Below, piece by piece: positions 1 to 9,654 of a stretch of DNA of 64,000 nucleotides (the first letter of the stretch is position 1; each line of letters begins with the position of its first letter). This stretch comes from Flavobacterium davisii. Lineage in GTDB: Bacteria; Bacteroidota; Bacteroidia; Flavobacteriales; Flavobacteriaceae. A program made the translations under genes and the position numbers. The notes beneath the pieces were generated by a model. That model saw nothing but the letters and a program-made list of their open reading frames with translations. It was not told the DNA's origin and made no database searches. The stretch is taken from positions 2,356,001 to 2,420,000 of the forward strand of contig NZ_CP067378.1 in NCBI RefSeq assembly GCF_019565505.1. The letters run 5' to 3'.

Positions 1-2226
1 ATCTACATAATCCTTATGTTCAAAAGATAGAGGGATAGGATCTGATTCGTAAGCTTTTTTACGCATAGAATCAATATACCAGTCTGTCATTAGTAAACTA
101 GTGTTTACAATTCTTACGTCAGTTCTATAACCTTCAATTTCTTGTACATACCACAATGGAAAAGTGTCATTATCACCAATAGTAAATAATATTGCATTTT
201 TATCACAAGAATCCAAGTAAGCTTTAGCGTCTGTTACCGCGGTATATTTGTTTGAACGATCATGATCATCCCAGTTTTCAGAAGCCATTAAAATGGGGGC
301 ACCTAATAAAGAGAGAGTCAAAGTAAGCGGTAATGCTATTTTAGGTTGGATATACTGATAGATAGATTCATAAAGAGCGTATACGCCTAATCCGATCCAA
401 ATAGCAAATACATAAAAAGAGCCTACCAACGCGTAATCTCGTTCGCGTACTTCAAAAGGACGCTCGTTTAAGTATATTTTAAGAGCTAAACCTGTAAATA
501 AGAATAGAGAAAGTAGTACATAAAAAGATTTTAAATCTTTTTTTGCATGAAAATAAAATCCCATTAAACCTAAAATAAAAGGGATAAAATAATATACGTT
601 ACGTCCTTTATTATTTTTCCAGTCAGCAGGAAGATTTTCTTGTTTTGTAAGACGCGCACTGTCTAAAAAGGATAAACCACTTAGCCAATTTCCATCTTTA
701 AGATCATAGTTACCTTGTTCGTCATTTTGACGTCCAGCAAAATTCCACATTAAATACCTCCAGTACATATAACCAAACTGATATTCTACCATGAATCTAA
801 GATTGTCTAACGTACTTGGTTTTTCTATATTTAGATATTCTCCATAGGATTTTAAGAATTTGTCATAATCTTCTAAATCTAATTTCCCTGATTTGAAAGC
901 ATTTCTAAACTCAGATACAACTTGCAATAATTCTTGTTCTTGATTGTATTCTTCTTTTACAGAAAATTCTAATGGCGATGTGAATTTCATATAATTCACA
1001 TTGTGTTCGCTACTCCACAAACGAGGCAGTATAGCTTTATGATTATCGTCTGTATTTTGTATAGCGTTTTTGTAATCGTTTACGATTACATATTTACCTG
1101 TTTTGTAATTACGCTCGTAATTTGGTTTTTCGTCTAGATATGGATTCTTTTCATCTAATCCTGCATAGGTGTCTGAAAATTGAGGGCCATAAAAAAGTTT
1201 TTGTTCACCATACTGTTCGCGATTATAATAAGCCAAAAGCTCGCGCGCATCGGATGGTTTGTTTTCATTAATAGGAGTGTCGGCATTAGCACGGATAGGA
1301 AGCATTAACCAAGTTGAAAAACCTATAAAAATGAACAAAATTGTTAGTAAGATAGTATTTAAAAATACATTTCCTTTTTGTTGTGTATATTTTAATCCAA
1401 AATAAAAAAAAGCAATTAAAAGTATAGTGGCTAATATAGTACCAGAGTTAAAAGGTAATCCTATATTATTTACAATAAAAACCTCAGTAGCTCCAAAAAA
1501 AGTCATAGTCCAAGGCAAAAGAAGCTTGAATATGAATAGTAATACGGAGATGACAACCATATTAGCTATGATAAAACTTTTTAGAGTTACTTTTTCATAA
1601 TGTTTAAAGTAGTATAAAAAACCAATAGAAGGAATTGTTAATAACGCCATAAAATGAACGCCAAAGGAGAGACCTACCACTAAGGCAATTAGGAGTAGCC
1701 AGCGATTTCCTTTAGGTTTGTTCATGTCTCCCTCCCAGCGAAGTCCGAGCCAAAACAAAATGGCGATTAAGAAAGTTGCCATCGCATATACCTCCGCTTC
1801 TACAGCATTAAACCAGAAGCTGTCAGAAAAAGTAAAAGCTAATGCACCTATAAAAGAACTCCCTAGAATAGCAATGCTGTTAGTTTTGTTTAACTCTTTT
1901 TCAGATCCAATGAGCTTTCTTAAAAGTATAGTGGCGGACCAAAATAAAAACAAAATTGTAAAGGCACTTGATACAACTGACATCATGTTTACCATTAAAG
2001 CAATGTTTTCTTTGTTAATAGCAAACATAGAAAAGAAAGCTCCGATCATTTGATACAAAGGTGCACCTGGAGGATGGCCTACTTCTAGTTTAGCAGATGT
2101 GGAAATATATTCGCCACAATCCCAAAAACTCATGGTAGGTTCAACAGTTAGTGAATAAACAACCAGTGCAATAAAAAAAGTAACCCAACCTAGTAGGGTG
2201 TTCCATTTTTTGAAGTTGAATGACAT
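1..2226 (-). CDS. DUF2723 family multi-spanning membrane protein (3' end outside window)
   Basis: The reading frame is open from an ATG at 2226 to the window edge, about 742 codons. The N-terminus has a hydrophobic segment, then the motif FWDCGEYISTSAKLEVGHPP at about residues 34-53, which is typical of the DUF2723 family of Bacteroidetes. About ten further hydrophobic segments follow, with a soluble stretch at roughly residues 320-480. DUF2723 proteins look like GT-C glycosyltransferases of the O-mannosyltransferase type with an acidic motif in the first periplasmic loop; the substrate is unknown. Family members usually exceed 1000 residues, so the missing part is a C-terminal domain. The gene is divergent from the tRNA-Gln units. 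The family assignment is firm; the enzymatic role is inference. Confidence 0.85.
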   Translation of the reverse strand, partial: MSFNFKKWNTLLGWVTFFIALVVYSLTVEPTMSFWDCGEYISTSAKLEVGHPPGAPLYQMIGAFFSMFAINKENIALMVNMMSVVSSAFTILFLFWSATILLRKLIGSEKELNKTNSIAILGSSFIGALAFTFSDSFWFNAVEAEVYAMATFLIAILFWLGLRWEGDMNKPKGNRWLLLIALVVGLSFGVHFMALLTIPSIGFLYYFKHYEKVTLKSFIIANMVVISVLLFIFKLLLPWTMTFFGATEVFIVNNIGLPFNSGTILATILLIAFFYFGLKYTQQKGNVFLNTILLTILFIFIGFSTWLMLPIRANADTPINENKPSDARELLAYYNREQYGEQKLFYGPQFSDTYAGLDEKNPYLDEKPNYERNYKTGKYVIVNDYKNAIQNTDDNHKAILPRLWSSEHNVNYMKFTSPLEFSVKEEYNQEQELLQVVSEFRNAFKSGKLDLEDYDKFLKSYGEYLNIEKPSTLDNLRFMVEYQFGYMYWRYLMWNFAGRQNDEQGNYDLKDGNWLSGLSFLDSARLTKQENLPADWKNNKGRNVYYFIPFILGLMGFYFHAKKDLKSFYVLLSLFLFTGLALKIYLNERPFEVRERDYALVGSFYVFAIWIGLGVYALYESIYQYIQPKIALPLTLTLSLLGAPILMASENWDDHDRSNKYTAVTDAKAYLDSCDKNAILFTIGDNDTFPLWYVQEIEGYRTDVRIVNTSLLMTDWYIDSMRKKAYESDPIPLSFEHKDYVD

Positions 2227-2325
2227 ATTAATAGTTAAGTGTTTTTGAATTCTTACACAAAGAAACTGTTTTTTGTTTAAAGAAAAGGTTAAAAATGATT
2301 TTTTTAATTTTTTTAATTAAAAATT

Positions 2326-2355
2326 TTGCGAAACTAAAAAAAGCTTTTATATTTG
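2326..2355 (+). promoter_or_regulatory. Promoter of the first tRNA-Gln
   Basis: A TTG at 2326-2328, a 19-bp spacer and TATATTTG at 2348-2355 match the Bacteroidetes promoter pattern (TTG at -33, TAnnTTTG at -7). The same TATATTTGCACTCGCAA block precedes the other two tRNAs of the window. Confidence 0.8.
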
Positions 2356-2386
2356 CACTCGCAAAACGAAAGTTAAGCAATTTTAC

Positions 2387-2457
2387 TGGTCTATGGTGTA
2401 ACGGTAACACTACTGATTTTGGTTCAGTCATTCAAGGTTCGAATCCTTGTAGACCAA
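2387..2457 (+). tRNA. tRNA-Gln (anticodon TTG), copy 1
   Basis: A 71-nt cloverleaf. The acceptor arms TGGTCTA and TAGACCA pair perfectly, the anticodon loop carries TTG, and the T arm contains GGTTCGAATCC. CCA is not encoded. The copy at 2880-2950 is identical over the whole length. The gene has its own promoter and intrinsic terminator, so it is a single-gene transcription unit. Confidence 0.95.
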
Positions 2458-2460
2458 CAA

Positions 2461-2488
2461 AAAAGCCCTGAGAAATCAGGGCTTTTTT
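2461..2488 (+). terminator. Intrinsic terminator of tRNA-Gln copy 1
   Basis: The 8-bp stem AGCCCTGA/TCAGGGCT with a GAAA loop is followed by a run of six T, starting a few bases after the tRNA. Confidence 0.9.
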
Positions 2489-2811
2489 GTTTTTATTTCT
2501 AGTGCATAAAAGAGGGTGGGTTTTAAAGTGGAGTTTGTGAGGTGTTCTGGGGATGAAGTGCTTTTTTGTTTTTTATTGCGGTGTGTAAGTTTGTTTTGGT
2601 GAGAGGTGGTGTGTTTGTTGATTGTCTAATAGGTGTGTTTGTTGTTTGGTTTGGAAAAACGATAAAAACAAGGGCTTGTTTTTTGATCTTTTTTTATTTT
2701 ATATAAAGAAAGTAAAGAGAAAGAGGGATGTGTTTTTTGGGTTTTATTTTAATTGTCTGTTATTGAGTTGTTTGTGTATATAATTGTTTTTTTATTGTTT
2801 TTTTTGATTAA
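2489..2811. other. Non-coding, T- and G-rich stretch between the tRNA-Gln copies
   Basis: No convincing gene is visible. The plus strand is strongly enriched in T and G, with many TTTG and GTGTGTTT strings, and poor in C. This composition differs from the A-rich spacers elsewhere and continues through the DUF1508 gene to about 3550. Confidence 0.6.
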
Positions 2812-2840
2812 AAAAGTTGGAAATAATAAAAAAAGGGTTG

Positions 2841-2848
2841 TATATTTG
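2841..2848 (+). promoter_or_regulatory. Promoter -7 element of the second tRNA-Gln
   Basis: TATATTTG is followed by CACTCGCAAAAC, as at the first copy. A TTG at 2817-2819 is the likely -33 element, with a 21-bp spacer. Confidence 0.7.
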
Positions 2849-2879
2849 CACTCGCAAAACGGAAGTATTGCAGGTTTGA

Positions 2880-2950
2880 TGGTCTATGGTGTAACGGTAA
2901 CACTACTGATTTTGGTTCAGTCATTCAAGGTTCGAATCCTTGTAGACCAA
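2880..2950 (+). tRNA. tRNA-Gln (anticodon TTG), copy 2
   Basis: Identical over 71 nt to the copy at 2387-2457. The conserved upstream block with the promoter and a similar downstream terminator show that the whole transcription unit was duplicated. The start-to-start distance is 493 bp. Confidence 0.95.
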
Positions 2951-2956
2951 CGAAAA

Positions 2957-2981
2957 AGCTCTGAGGAATCAGGGCTTTTTT
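2957..2981 (+). terminator. Intrinsic terminator of tRNA-Gln copy 2
   Basis: The stem AGCTCTGA/TCAGGGCT, with one G-T pair and a 4-nt loop, is followed by six T. It is a diverged version of the terminator after copy 1. Confidence 0.85.
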
Positions 2982-3122
2982 ATTTTATGGGTATTTGAAA
3001 TAAATAGGTTTTGGGTTTTTTATTTTTTACTTTTTAGGGTCTTTTGTTTCGAAGAAGTGTTTTTGTTTGAAAATTTCGGCTTCTTTTTTTTTTTTTTTTT
3101 TGTTTGATTTGTTTTTTATTGT

Positions 3123-3494
3123 ATGGCGACTTTTGTGATTAGTAAGCGTTTGGATGGTTATTATAAGTTTGAATTCGTTTCGAGGAAAGGTAGGACGATT
3201 ATGACTAGTGATAGTTATGAGTTACGTTTTGAGTGTGAAGAGGATATAGAGAGACTGAAGTTGGGTTTGGAGTGTGCAACAATAATGCGTTTTAAGACTT
3301 CTAGTGGTAAGTTTTATTTTCGCTTAATAGTGGAAAAAAGAGAAGTGGCAACGAGTCGTAAGTATACTACGCAATTGTTGATGCAAAGGGGGGTAGATGA
3401 GGTGATGCGATCTGCAGTTATGGCAGAGGTGTTGGATTTTGCGGCTAATGAATTTGTGTTTCCGGAGTTGGAGGTTTTTGGTTTTGAGGTTTAA
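3123..3494 (+). CDS. DUF1508 (YegP-like) protein
   Basis: A 123-residue soluble protein with two tandem YegP-like repeats. The first contains FVISKRLDGYYKFEFVSRKG (residues 4-23); the second contains SSGKFYFRLIVEKREV. In the family the pattern F-x-Y/F-x-L with a GK-Y/F-F core is diagnostic. E. coli YegP has the same two-repeat length of about 110 residues, and its biochemical role is not known. The codons are rich in T and G (many TTG, AGT, GTG), like the surrounding spacer and unlike neighbouring genes. It stands alone after the tRNA-Gln copies and is followed by a weak terminator. Confidence 0.8.
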   Translation: MATFVISKRLDGYYKFEFVSRKGRTIMTSDSYELRFECEEDIERLKLGLECATIMRFKTSSGKFYFRLIVEKREVATSRKYTTQLLMQRGVDEVMRSAVMAEVLDFAANEFVFPELEVFGFEV

Positions 3495-3552
3495 AAAAGG
3501 TGAACAATGTAGGAAAAAAGCGTAAGGTGTGGTGGGGAAGGTTTTGAAAATG

Positions 3553-3581
3553 AAAAAGCCCCGATAAACGGAGCTCTTTTT
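3553..3581 (+). terminator. Terminator after the DUF1508 gene
   Basis: AGCCCCG and CGGAGCT form a stem with one mismatch and a short loop, followed by CTTTTT. Confidence 0.6.
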
Positions 3582-3604
3582 GAAAAATATTAGATTTTAT
3601 CTAA

Positions 3605-3799
3605 TTATTTTTTTACTTCTTCTTTAACAGCAGCAGCAGCAGTATCAACAGCAGCAGCAGCAGTGTCAACAGCAGCAGCAGCAGAATCAACAGCTTCAAC
3701 AGCAGCAGTATCAACAGCTTCTTCAGTAGCAGCAGCTTGATCTTTACAAGAAACACTCATCATAGCAACTAAAGCCATAGTTAAAACAACTTTTTTCAT
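3605..3799 (-). CDS. Small Ala/Val/Asp-repeat lipoprotein
   Basis: A 64-residue protein with a lipoprotein signal peptide. The hydrophobic segment at residues 4-15 ends in a lipobox with Cys at residue 18 (MSVSC). The mature part is made almost entirely of the units AVDTAA and AVDSAA, repeated about five times, and ends in KEEVKK. The DNA is a set of near-identical GCT/GCA triplet tracts, so repeat number probably varies. The promoter region upstream is A/T-rich. The role is unknown; a flexible periplasmic or surface lipoprotein is the natural reading. Confidence 0.75.
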   Translation of the reverse strand: MKKVVLTMALVAMMSVSCKDQAAATEEAVDTAAVEAVDSAAAAVDTAAAAVDTAAAAVKEEVKK

Positions 3800-3940
3800 C
3801 TTACTTAATTATAAAAGGTTAATTATTAATTCGTGTCGCAAAGATATAAATTTTTTATTATGTAAAAATTTTTTCTAAACTTTTTTTTAAAAAAAAATAA
3901 TCTTTCTCAACAATGTCATGTATTACAATATTTGTGCCAG

Positions 3941-3982
3941 TATTTATAGGGCTTCCTCATATATAAAAAAGCCCTATAAATA
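3941..3982 (-). terminator. Stable hairpin after the DPP11 gene
   Basis: A perfect 14-bp inverted repeat (TATTTATAGGGCTT and its complement) with a 14-nt loop sits just past the stop codon of the peptidase gene. The T run expected after an intrinsic terminator is weak, so it may act mainly as a 3' end stabiliser. Confidence 0.6.
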
Positions 3983-3988
3983 GACTGT

Positions 3989-6150
3989 TTATCTGTTTTT
4001 AGAAGTTCCTGTTGGTTTGATGATTTTTATTTCTTCAATCAAGTTTTGAGCCCCTGCAAATTTGTCTATTATAAATAAAATATAACGAGCATCTACCATG
4101 ATGTTTCTACAAATTTCAGGACTATAAAAAAGATCACTCATAGTGCCTTCCCATACACGATCAAAATTGCAACCAATTAAATTGCCATTCGCGTCTAATG
4201 CTGGAGAACCAGAATTGCCGCCCGTAGTATGATTAGTAGCAATAAAAGCAACAGGCATTTTGCCTTCTTTATTTGCGTATTGACCAAAGTTTTTAGAGTT
4301 GTACAAATCAATCAGTTTTTTGGGTACGTCAAATTCATAATCACCGGGGATGTATTTTTCTATAACGCCATCCAAAGTGGTAAAAGGAGAATAAATAAGA
4401 GCATCGGAAGGTTTGTATCCTTTTACTTTTCCATAGGTAACACGGAGTGTATTATTAGCGTCGGGGAATATACGAGCGGATTTAGGACTTAATTCTAATA
4501 TGGCTTTCATATAAGCGCGTTGTAATGCTATATTTTTCAAATTTATTTCATTGTATCTAGGAGCTACGTTTTTATCATAAGCTTCCGTCATTGATTTTGC
4601 TAAAAGATAACCTTTGTCTTGGTTGATTTTTTTCTATAACAGTTTTGCTATCACCGTTTAATAAATCTTTTAATCCCGTATAAGTTGTTAGTTTTGAATT
4701 TTGAAAAATATCAGATGCTAATTGTGACGCATTAATATTATTTAGTGATTTAGGTAAGAATTGTTTAGGTGATTTGGTTGCATAGATGTTGATCAATTGT
4801 TCAAAAACTTTTTCATCTACATTTGGATTAAAATCTTTGTATGAATTTTCAAGGTTTTTAATCAAACTGTTTTTTTTATCATCAAAAACTTGTTCTCCTT
4901 TTGTGTTTAGAATCTGTTCTAATTGATACAGGCGATGGCCAAAATTTAAAATTTCACAATTTCGCGTTACTACTTCAGTAAAATAATCACGAGCAATGGC
5001 ATAATCACGGATATTGTTGTAATTTGTTTTAAATTCATTTAATAAGTTGCCATATTCTGCTTGTTTGCCTGCTTTATTGATCTTTTCAGTTAATTCTGCT
5101 TCAAATTTTCGTTTAGCTTCGATGGCATTTGCTTTTTTTTAATCCTTTTATTTCGCCCATCCATTTTTTCCAAGCATTGGCTATTGAAGCATTTTTTGCT
5201 GCGTATTGTATTTTAATTGCAGGGTCTTTGCGCATAAAAGAGTTCTGTGTTTTTAGAGTGGCATCACGAAGCTCAATGCGTGCTGGATTTAAATCATTTA
5301 TAATTTGTTCAATAGCATAGCTAGGTAGATATTCTTGTGTGCGACCAGGATATCCCATAACCATAGTAAAATCATTTTCTTCCACTCCTTTTATAGATAT
5401 AGGGAAGAAGTGCTTTGGTTTGTAAGGTATATTCTCTTTTGAATATTCCGCTGGATGATTGTTTTTATCGGCATAAATACGGAATAACGAAAAATCACCT
5501 GCATGACGGGGCCATACCCAGTTATCCGTATCAGAACCAAATTTACCAATAGCACTAGGAGGAGCACCTACTAAACGAACATCACGAAACGTTTCTGTTA
5601 CAAATAATAGATATTGATTGCCATCATAAAAAGTTTTAATTTGATTTTCTTGCCAAGACTCTTTAGGTAATGTTTTTGATAAAAGAATAATGTTTTCCTG
5701 AATTTTCTTTTGTTTTTCTAATTCAGATGAAATGGATGAGATGTTTTCTAAAACTTTAGAAGTTACATCTTCAATGCGAACTATGAAAGTTACAAATAGA
5801 TCTTTATTAGGAAGTTCTTCCTCCATTTTGTAAGCCCAAAAACCGTTAGTTAAATAATCATGTTCAACTGTTGAGTGGCTTTGGACATTGTCATATCCGC
5901 AGTGATGGTTGGTTAATATTAATCCTTTGGAAGAAATTACTTCCGCAGTGCAACCTCCATCAAAGTGTGGAACTGCGTCTTTTAAACTAGATTTGTTGGC
6001 TGAATAAATATCTTCTGCTGATATTTTAATGCCAAGATTTTTCATTTCGGTTTCATTCATTCCTTTTAACAAAGAAGGAATCCACATTCCGCCTTGTTGA
6101 GCAAAAAAAGGAGAAACCACAAAAATAAGAAGTAGTCGTAAAAATTTCAT
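3989..6150 (-). CDS. S46 family dipeptidyl-peptidase, DPP11-like (two frame breaks)
   Basis: About 720 codons, the usual S46 length. A signal peptide at residues 1-17 is followed by the chymotrypsin-like fold: GLILTNHHCGYD with the catalytic His near residue 83, GKFGSDTDNWVWPRHAGDFS in the middle, and TGGNSGSPALDANGNLIG with the nucleophilic Ser near the C-terminus. The segment NFDRVWEGTMSD carries the Arg that marks Asp/Glu-specific DPP11 rather than DPP7. It would release acidic dipeptides in the periplasm. The frame breaks at a run of 8 T (5133-5140, one base too many) and at a run of 7 T (4627-4633, one too many). Both are homopolymer errors in all likelihood, since everything else is intact. 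Confidence 0.88.
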
Positions 6151-7022
6151 AATATGTATTTATAGCGCACGCAAGTTACAATTTTTGGAGAATTATGAAG
6201 TTTTTTTTAAGTTTTGATTAAGAAATACCATTTGTCATTTCATTTTACCGTTTATCATTTTTGAGTAAGAATTAAGATCTTCTGGTATTATCTTTAATCC
6301 GTTAAAATTAAATTTTTAATAGACTTTGTAATGAAGATGAAAAGAGTAGAGAAGAATAAAAATATACGAAAAATTTTACTATAGATGTAGTTTTGCTATG
6401 TTTAGACAAAAAGAGTTGCTTTTTTATATTCCAAGTCATTTTCTCTGTGACAAGTTTCTAAAGCGTAATTTAGGTTAAATTGTAAATTAAAAAAACAGAT
6501 TTTTTGTAGGCTTATTTTTTAGTCTATTGTTTATCTGATACGTTATAAAAAAAATAAAAAATCAATCAAAAAACGAATAGGAATCATCAATCAAAAAATG
6601 AATAGAAGTTATTATTTTAAAAAAAAGGTAAAAAATGAGAGGATTAATTAAAAATTTTTAAAAAAAAGCTCTTTTAAGTGTTTTCTTAATAAGGTAAACG
6701 TAGAAAACGAATCAAAAGAGGTTCTATAAAAATGTTTTTTTAGACTATTTTTAAGTAAATAGGATGACTTTAAAGGTTAAGAAAGGTGTTTTTTAATCAA
6801 TGGATTTTAATTTTTTTATAGAATTGAGGGCTAAACGGCTAATAAAATATTTTTGGATTAAATACAAGTTTTGTATTATCGCAAATTTTAAACTTGTAAA
6901 CATAATGATTAGTTAACCTAGCCTTCGTTTTTATACTAAAGATAAATTATAATAGTATGATACAATTTATATTACATTTAATAACAAAGTTAGTAGATTT
7001 GATTATTGCAATTTTATTTTAA
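6151..7022. other. Long non-coding spacer with a direct repeat
   Basis: 872 bp between the divergent DPP11 and LytS-like genes. I find no ORF of any credibility and no RNA gene. It is very A/T-rich. Its only clear structure is a pair of 20-bp direct repeats at 6561-6605. A GTTAAC at 6912-6917 lies upstream of the kinase gene. Confidence 0.6.
6561..6605 (+). repeat. 20-bp direct repeat, 25-bp period
   Basis: ATCAATCAAAAAACGAATAG (6561-6580) recurs at 6586-6605 with one C-to-T change. The repeats lie 420 bp before the LytS-like kinase gene, and their function is unknown. Confidence 0.7.
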
Positions 7023-8118
7023 ATGAAGTTAATAAAAAACTGGCGATATCACGTTTTGAACTTTATTGGATGGCAAATTTATTTGTTATCTATTTTAACC
7101 TTTGATAAACTATCGTATAGACTTTCTCAAGTTGAAAAATGGGATAATTTAGAATGGAATAAATTATATTATTTTATATCAGAAGGGGTATTATGTGGTT
7201 TGTTAGGTTTTTTGTTATCTAACATTATTCTCGTTTACATAGATTATAAAATTCAAATTGAAAAAATTTCAAAGAATTCTTTTTTAGGTATTGTCTTTGT
7301 TTTTATTTTTTCTCAATTATTATATCACCTCCTATTATGGCCTGTTTTAAATATACCATTAAGATACTTTTTAGATAGAGAAAATACGTTGACTTTTCTT
7401 ATGAAATTGGCCAATATTCCTGTGTTTGCAGTGTCTTTTTAGTGTGGTTTTTTATTGTAATGTCATATAAAATTTTTAAATATTTAAAAGGGATTAGGAT
7501 CAAACAATTAGAATTAGAAACTAATTTAAGAGAAATTACATTAAACACTCTAAAAGGTCAAATAAACCCCCATTTTATGTTTAACAGTTTGAATAATATT
7601 CGGGGGTTAATTCTTGAAAATCCTTCAAAATCAAGAGAAATGTTAACTAGATTGTCCGAAATGCTACGTTATTCCTTAACTAAGAGTGATACAAATAAAA
7701 TTGTTTTAGAAGAAGAAATAGAAATGGTAGGGAATTATATTGCCCTTTCTAAAATACAATTAGAAGATAGGTTAGAATATCGTACAGAAATAGATCGTAA
7801 TACTTTAAAACTTTTTATTCCACCTATGATTGTTCAAATGTTAGTTGAAAATGCAGTGAAACATGGTGTGTCTAATATAAAAGAAGGAGGAGTTGTTAAG
7901 TTAATTTCAAAAATTAATAAGAATGAACTTTATTTAATTGTTGAAAATACTGGTTTCTTGAAAAAAAGAGTACTTCTACTCAAATAGGTTTGAAAAATAT
8001 AAAAGAAAGACTTTTCCTTTTGTATGCAAATAGAGCTACTTTTGAAATCATAGAAGAAAATAAGATGGTAAGAGCTAAAGTTGTAATTCCTTTATTTAAA
8101 CAAGATGATAAAAATTAA
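7023..8118 (+). CDS. LytS-type sensor histidine kinase (two frame breaks)
   Basis: About 365 codons. The N-terminal 150 residues hold three to four membrane segments with no extracellular sensor domain. The C-terminal part is a His_kinase (PF06580) domain: GQINPHFMFNSLNNIRGLI with the phospho-accepting His, then MIVQMLVENAVKHG, the N box of the ATP-binding domain. The frame is lost at a run of five T (7436-7440; six restore it) and at a run of seven A (7961-7967; eight restore it, giving a normal STSTQIGLKNIKERL segment). The 3' end overlaps the regulator gene by 14 bp, so the two are co-translated. The signal is unknown. Confidence 0.85.
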
Positions 8119-8824
8119 AGCAGTTATAGTAGAAGATTCTCGATTGGCACGAAATGAACTGAAAGAACTTATCAAGAGTTTTCCTGAAATAGAAGTATTA
8201 GGAGAAGCTGAAAATGTAGATACAGCTTATGAATTGATTAATTCAATGAATCCAGATCTACTTTTTTTAGATATCAATATGCCTGAAAAAGATGGTTTTG
8301 AATTGTTAGAGATGTTACACAATGTTCCTATTACAATTTTTACAACAGCATTTGATGAATACGCTTTAAAGTCATTTGAATATAATGCTCTAGATTATTT
8401 AATGAAACCTGTAAGTCCTAATAGATTTTCAAAAGCGATAGATAAAGTTAAACAAAAGTTAGAAAATAAAAGAGTAAAAGCTCAACAAAAAGTTGAAGTG
8501 TCTAACCAGATTTTTATTAAAGATGGTGAAAAATGTTGGTTGTTAAAAGTGGCAGATATCTATCTTTTTGAAGTAGATGGAAACTATACCAAAGTTTTTT
8601 TTAATGACCAAAAAGCAATATTAAATAAATCGCTGAATCAAATTGAAAAAAAGCTTCCAGAAGATTTTTTTAGAGCTAATCGCAACCAAATAATAAATAC
8701 CAATTATATTAAAAATATAGACTTATGGTTTAGTGGAAATTTATTAGTGCATTTACATGATGAGCAAAAAATAGAAATATCAAGAAGACAAGCTAGCCTA
8801 TTTAAGGAAAAAATGAGTTTATAA
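8105..8824 (+). CDS. LytTR family response regulator
   Basis: 239 residues. A receiver domain fills residues 1-120, with the acidic pair ED near residue 10, the phospho-acceptor Asp in LLFLDINMPEKDG (about residue 58) and Lys in LDYLMKPVSP. A LytTR DNA-binding domain follows (about 140-239), with FEVDGNYTKVFF and FRANRNQIINTNYI. It is the partner of the overlapping kinase. LytTR regulators bind direct repeats 12 bp apart. No such pair is obvious in the spacer before the operon, so its targets cannot be named from this window. Confidence 0.92.
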   Translation: MIKIKAVIVEDSRLARNELKELIKSFPEIEVLGEAENVDTAYELINSMNPDLLFLDINMPEKDGFELLEMLHNVPITIFTTAFDEYALKSFEYNALDYLMKPVSPNRFSKAIDKVKQKLENKRVKAQQKVEVSNQIFIKDGEKCWLLKVADIYLFEVDGNYTKVFFNDQKAILNKSLNQIEKKLPEDFFRANRNQIINTNYIKNIDLWFSGNLLVHLHDEQKIEISRRQASLFKEKMSL

Positions 8825-9004
8825 ATAATAAAGGTTATCCTATAATAAAGGACGTAATATTTATATTTGGTTAGTAAATACTTTCCCTTTTGTCGAATCA
8901 AGGTCGACTTGACTAAAGAAAAAGAATGAAGTATATTGTATACTTTTAATGAGGGTGATTTCTGTAATTTAGAGAATCCACTACGTGTTGATTCTTAATT
9001 GTTT

Positions 9005-9204
9005 CCCCAGATTCCGTATTAGACTTCTTTCTTGTAACAAAATTTTCTAATAAATTCAAGTACTCACGGAAAATTCCAGAAGAGGAAATGGTCAACTATT
9101 TCGATGAATAAAATTGGAGTGCGTGCTTGAATTGGAAGAAAAATAAAAGATATTGGTTTTGCCAATTCAATTCGTTCGAGTCTAATGTAGAATTTTGGGT
9201 TAAG
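9005..9204. repeat. Repeat family A, full-length copy A1
   Basis: A 200-bp non-coding element. The left end CCCCAGATTCCGTATTAGAC and the right end TCTAATGTAGAATTTTGGG are imperfect inverted repeats of each other. The interior contains TCAAGTACTCACGGAAAATT and GCTTGAATTGGAAGAAAAAT, shared with the copies at 19912 and 45389. It ends at the base before the stop codon of the GNAT gene. No ORF is inside, so it is MITE-like. Confidence 0.85.
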
Positions 9205-9654
9205 TTATTTTGTTATTTTATATTTCATTATTTTTCTTTTATGGATAATAAAGTCATTTGAAGTGTATAATTTTTGAGCATTATTATTATGTTCCTCAAC
9301 CTCTAAATAAATCATTTTTATATTTAGTTTTAATGATTGCTCTTTAATAAAATCCAACGCTTTTTTTCCAATACCTTTTCCTCTAGAACTTTCAGTAAGA
9401 TATAATTCATCTATAAAAGCTAAAGTGCCTTGGTATTCAAAGCTAAAAATAAAAGTAAGAATAATATATCCTACAATTTTATTTTCCTGGTATATAAACC
9501 AGCACTTACCTAAATTGTTATTAGAAATGAATTGATTAAATAAGGCTGAAGAAATAGACGGATTTATAGGATAATTATCAATAGCATAAAAATCCTGCAT
9601 CATTTGAACGGCTAGGCTAATTTGATCTTTTTCTATTGGTTTGAAATGTATCAT
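9205..9654 (-). CDS. GNAT family N-acetyltransferase
   Basis: 149 residues if it starts at the ATG at 9654, which overlaps the stop codon of waaA as ATGA. I prefer this start because the frame further upstream is only waaA read out of frame. The acetyl-CoA binding motif A is visible as ESSRGKGIGKKALDFI (about residues 97-112), followed by the usual beta-bulge segment YLEVEEHNNNAQKLYTSNDF. The substrate is unknown. Translational coupling with waaA suggests co-expression, not necessarily a role in lipid A. The last codon abuts repeat A1. Confidence 0.85.
   Translation of the reverse strand: MIHFKPIEKDQISLAVQMMQDFYAIDNYPINPSISSALFNQFISNNNLGKCWFIYQENKIVGYIILTFIFSFEYQGTLAFIDELYLTESSRGKGIGKKALDFIKEQSLKLNIKMIYLEVEEHNNNAQKLYTSNDFIIHKRKIMKYKITK

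Noticed and set aside
2753..2998. An 81-codon ORF across the second tRNA-Gln
   Set aside because: It runs through the tRNA and its terminator and has no recognisable protein features.
3630..3740. Regular triplet repeats that could suggest a CRISPR or satellite array
   Set aside because: They are codon repeats inside the small lipoprotein gene; there are no spacers.
6912..6920. GTTAAC before the first LytS/LytTR operon as a possible LytTR operator
   Set aside because: The position 21 bp downstream does not match a second box, and no -7 element lies at the expected distance.
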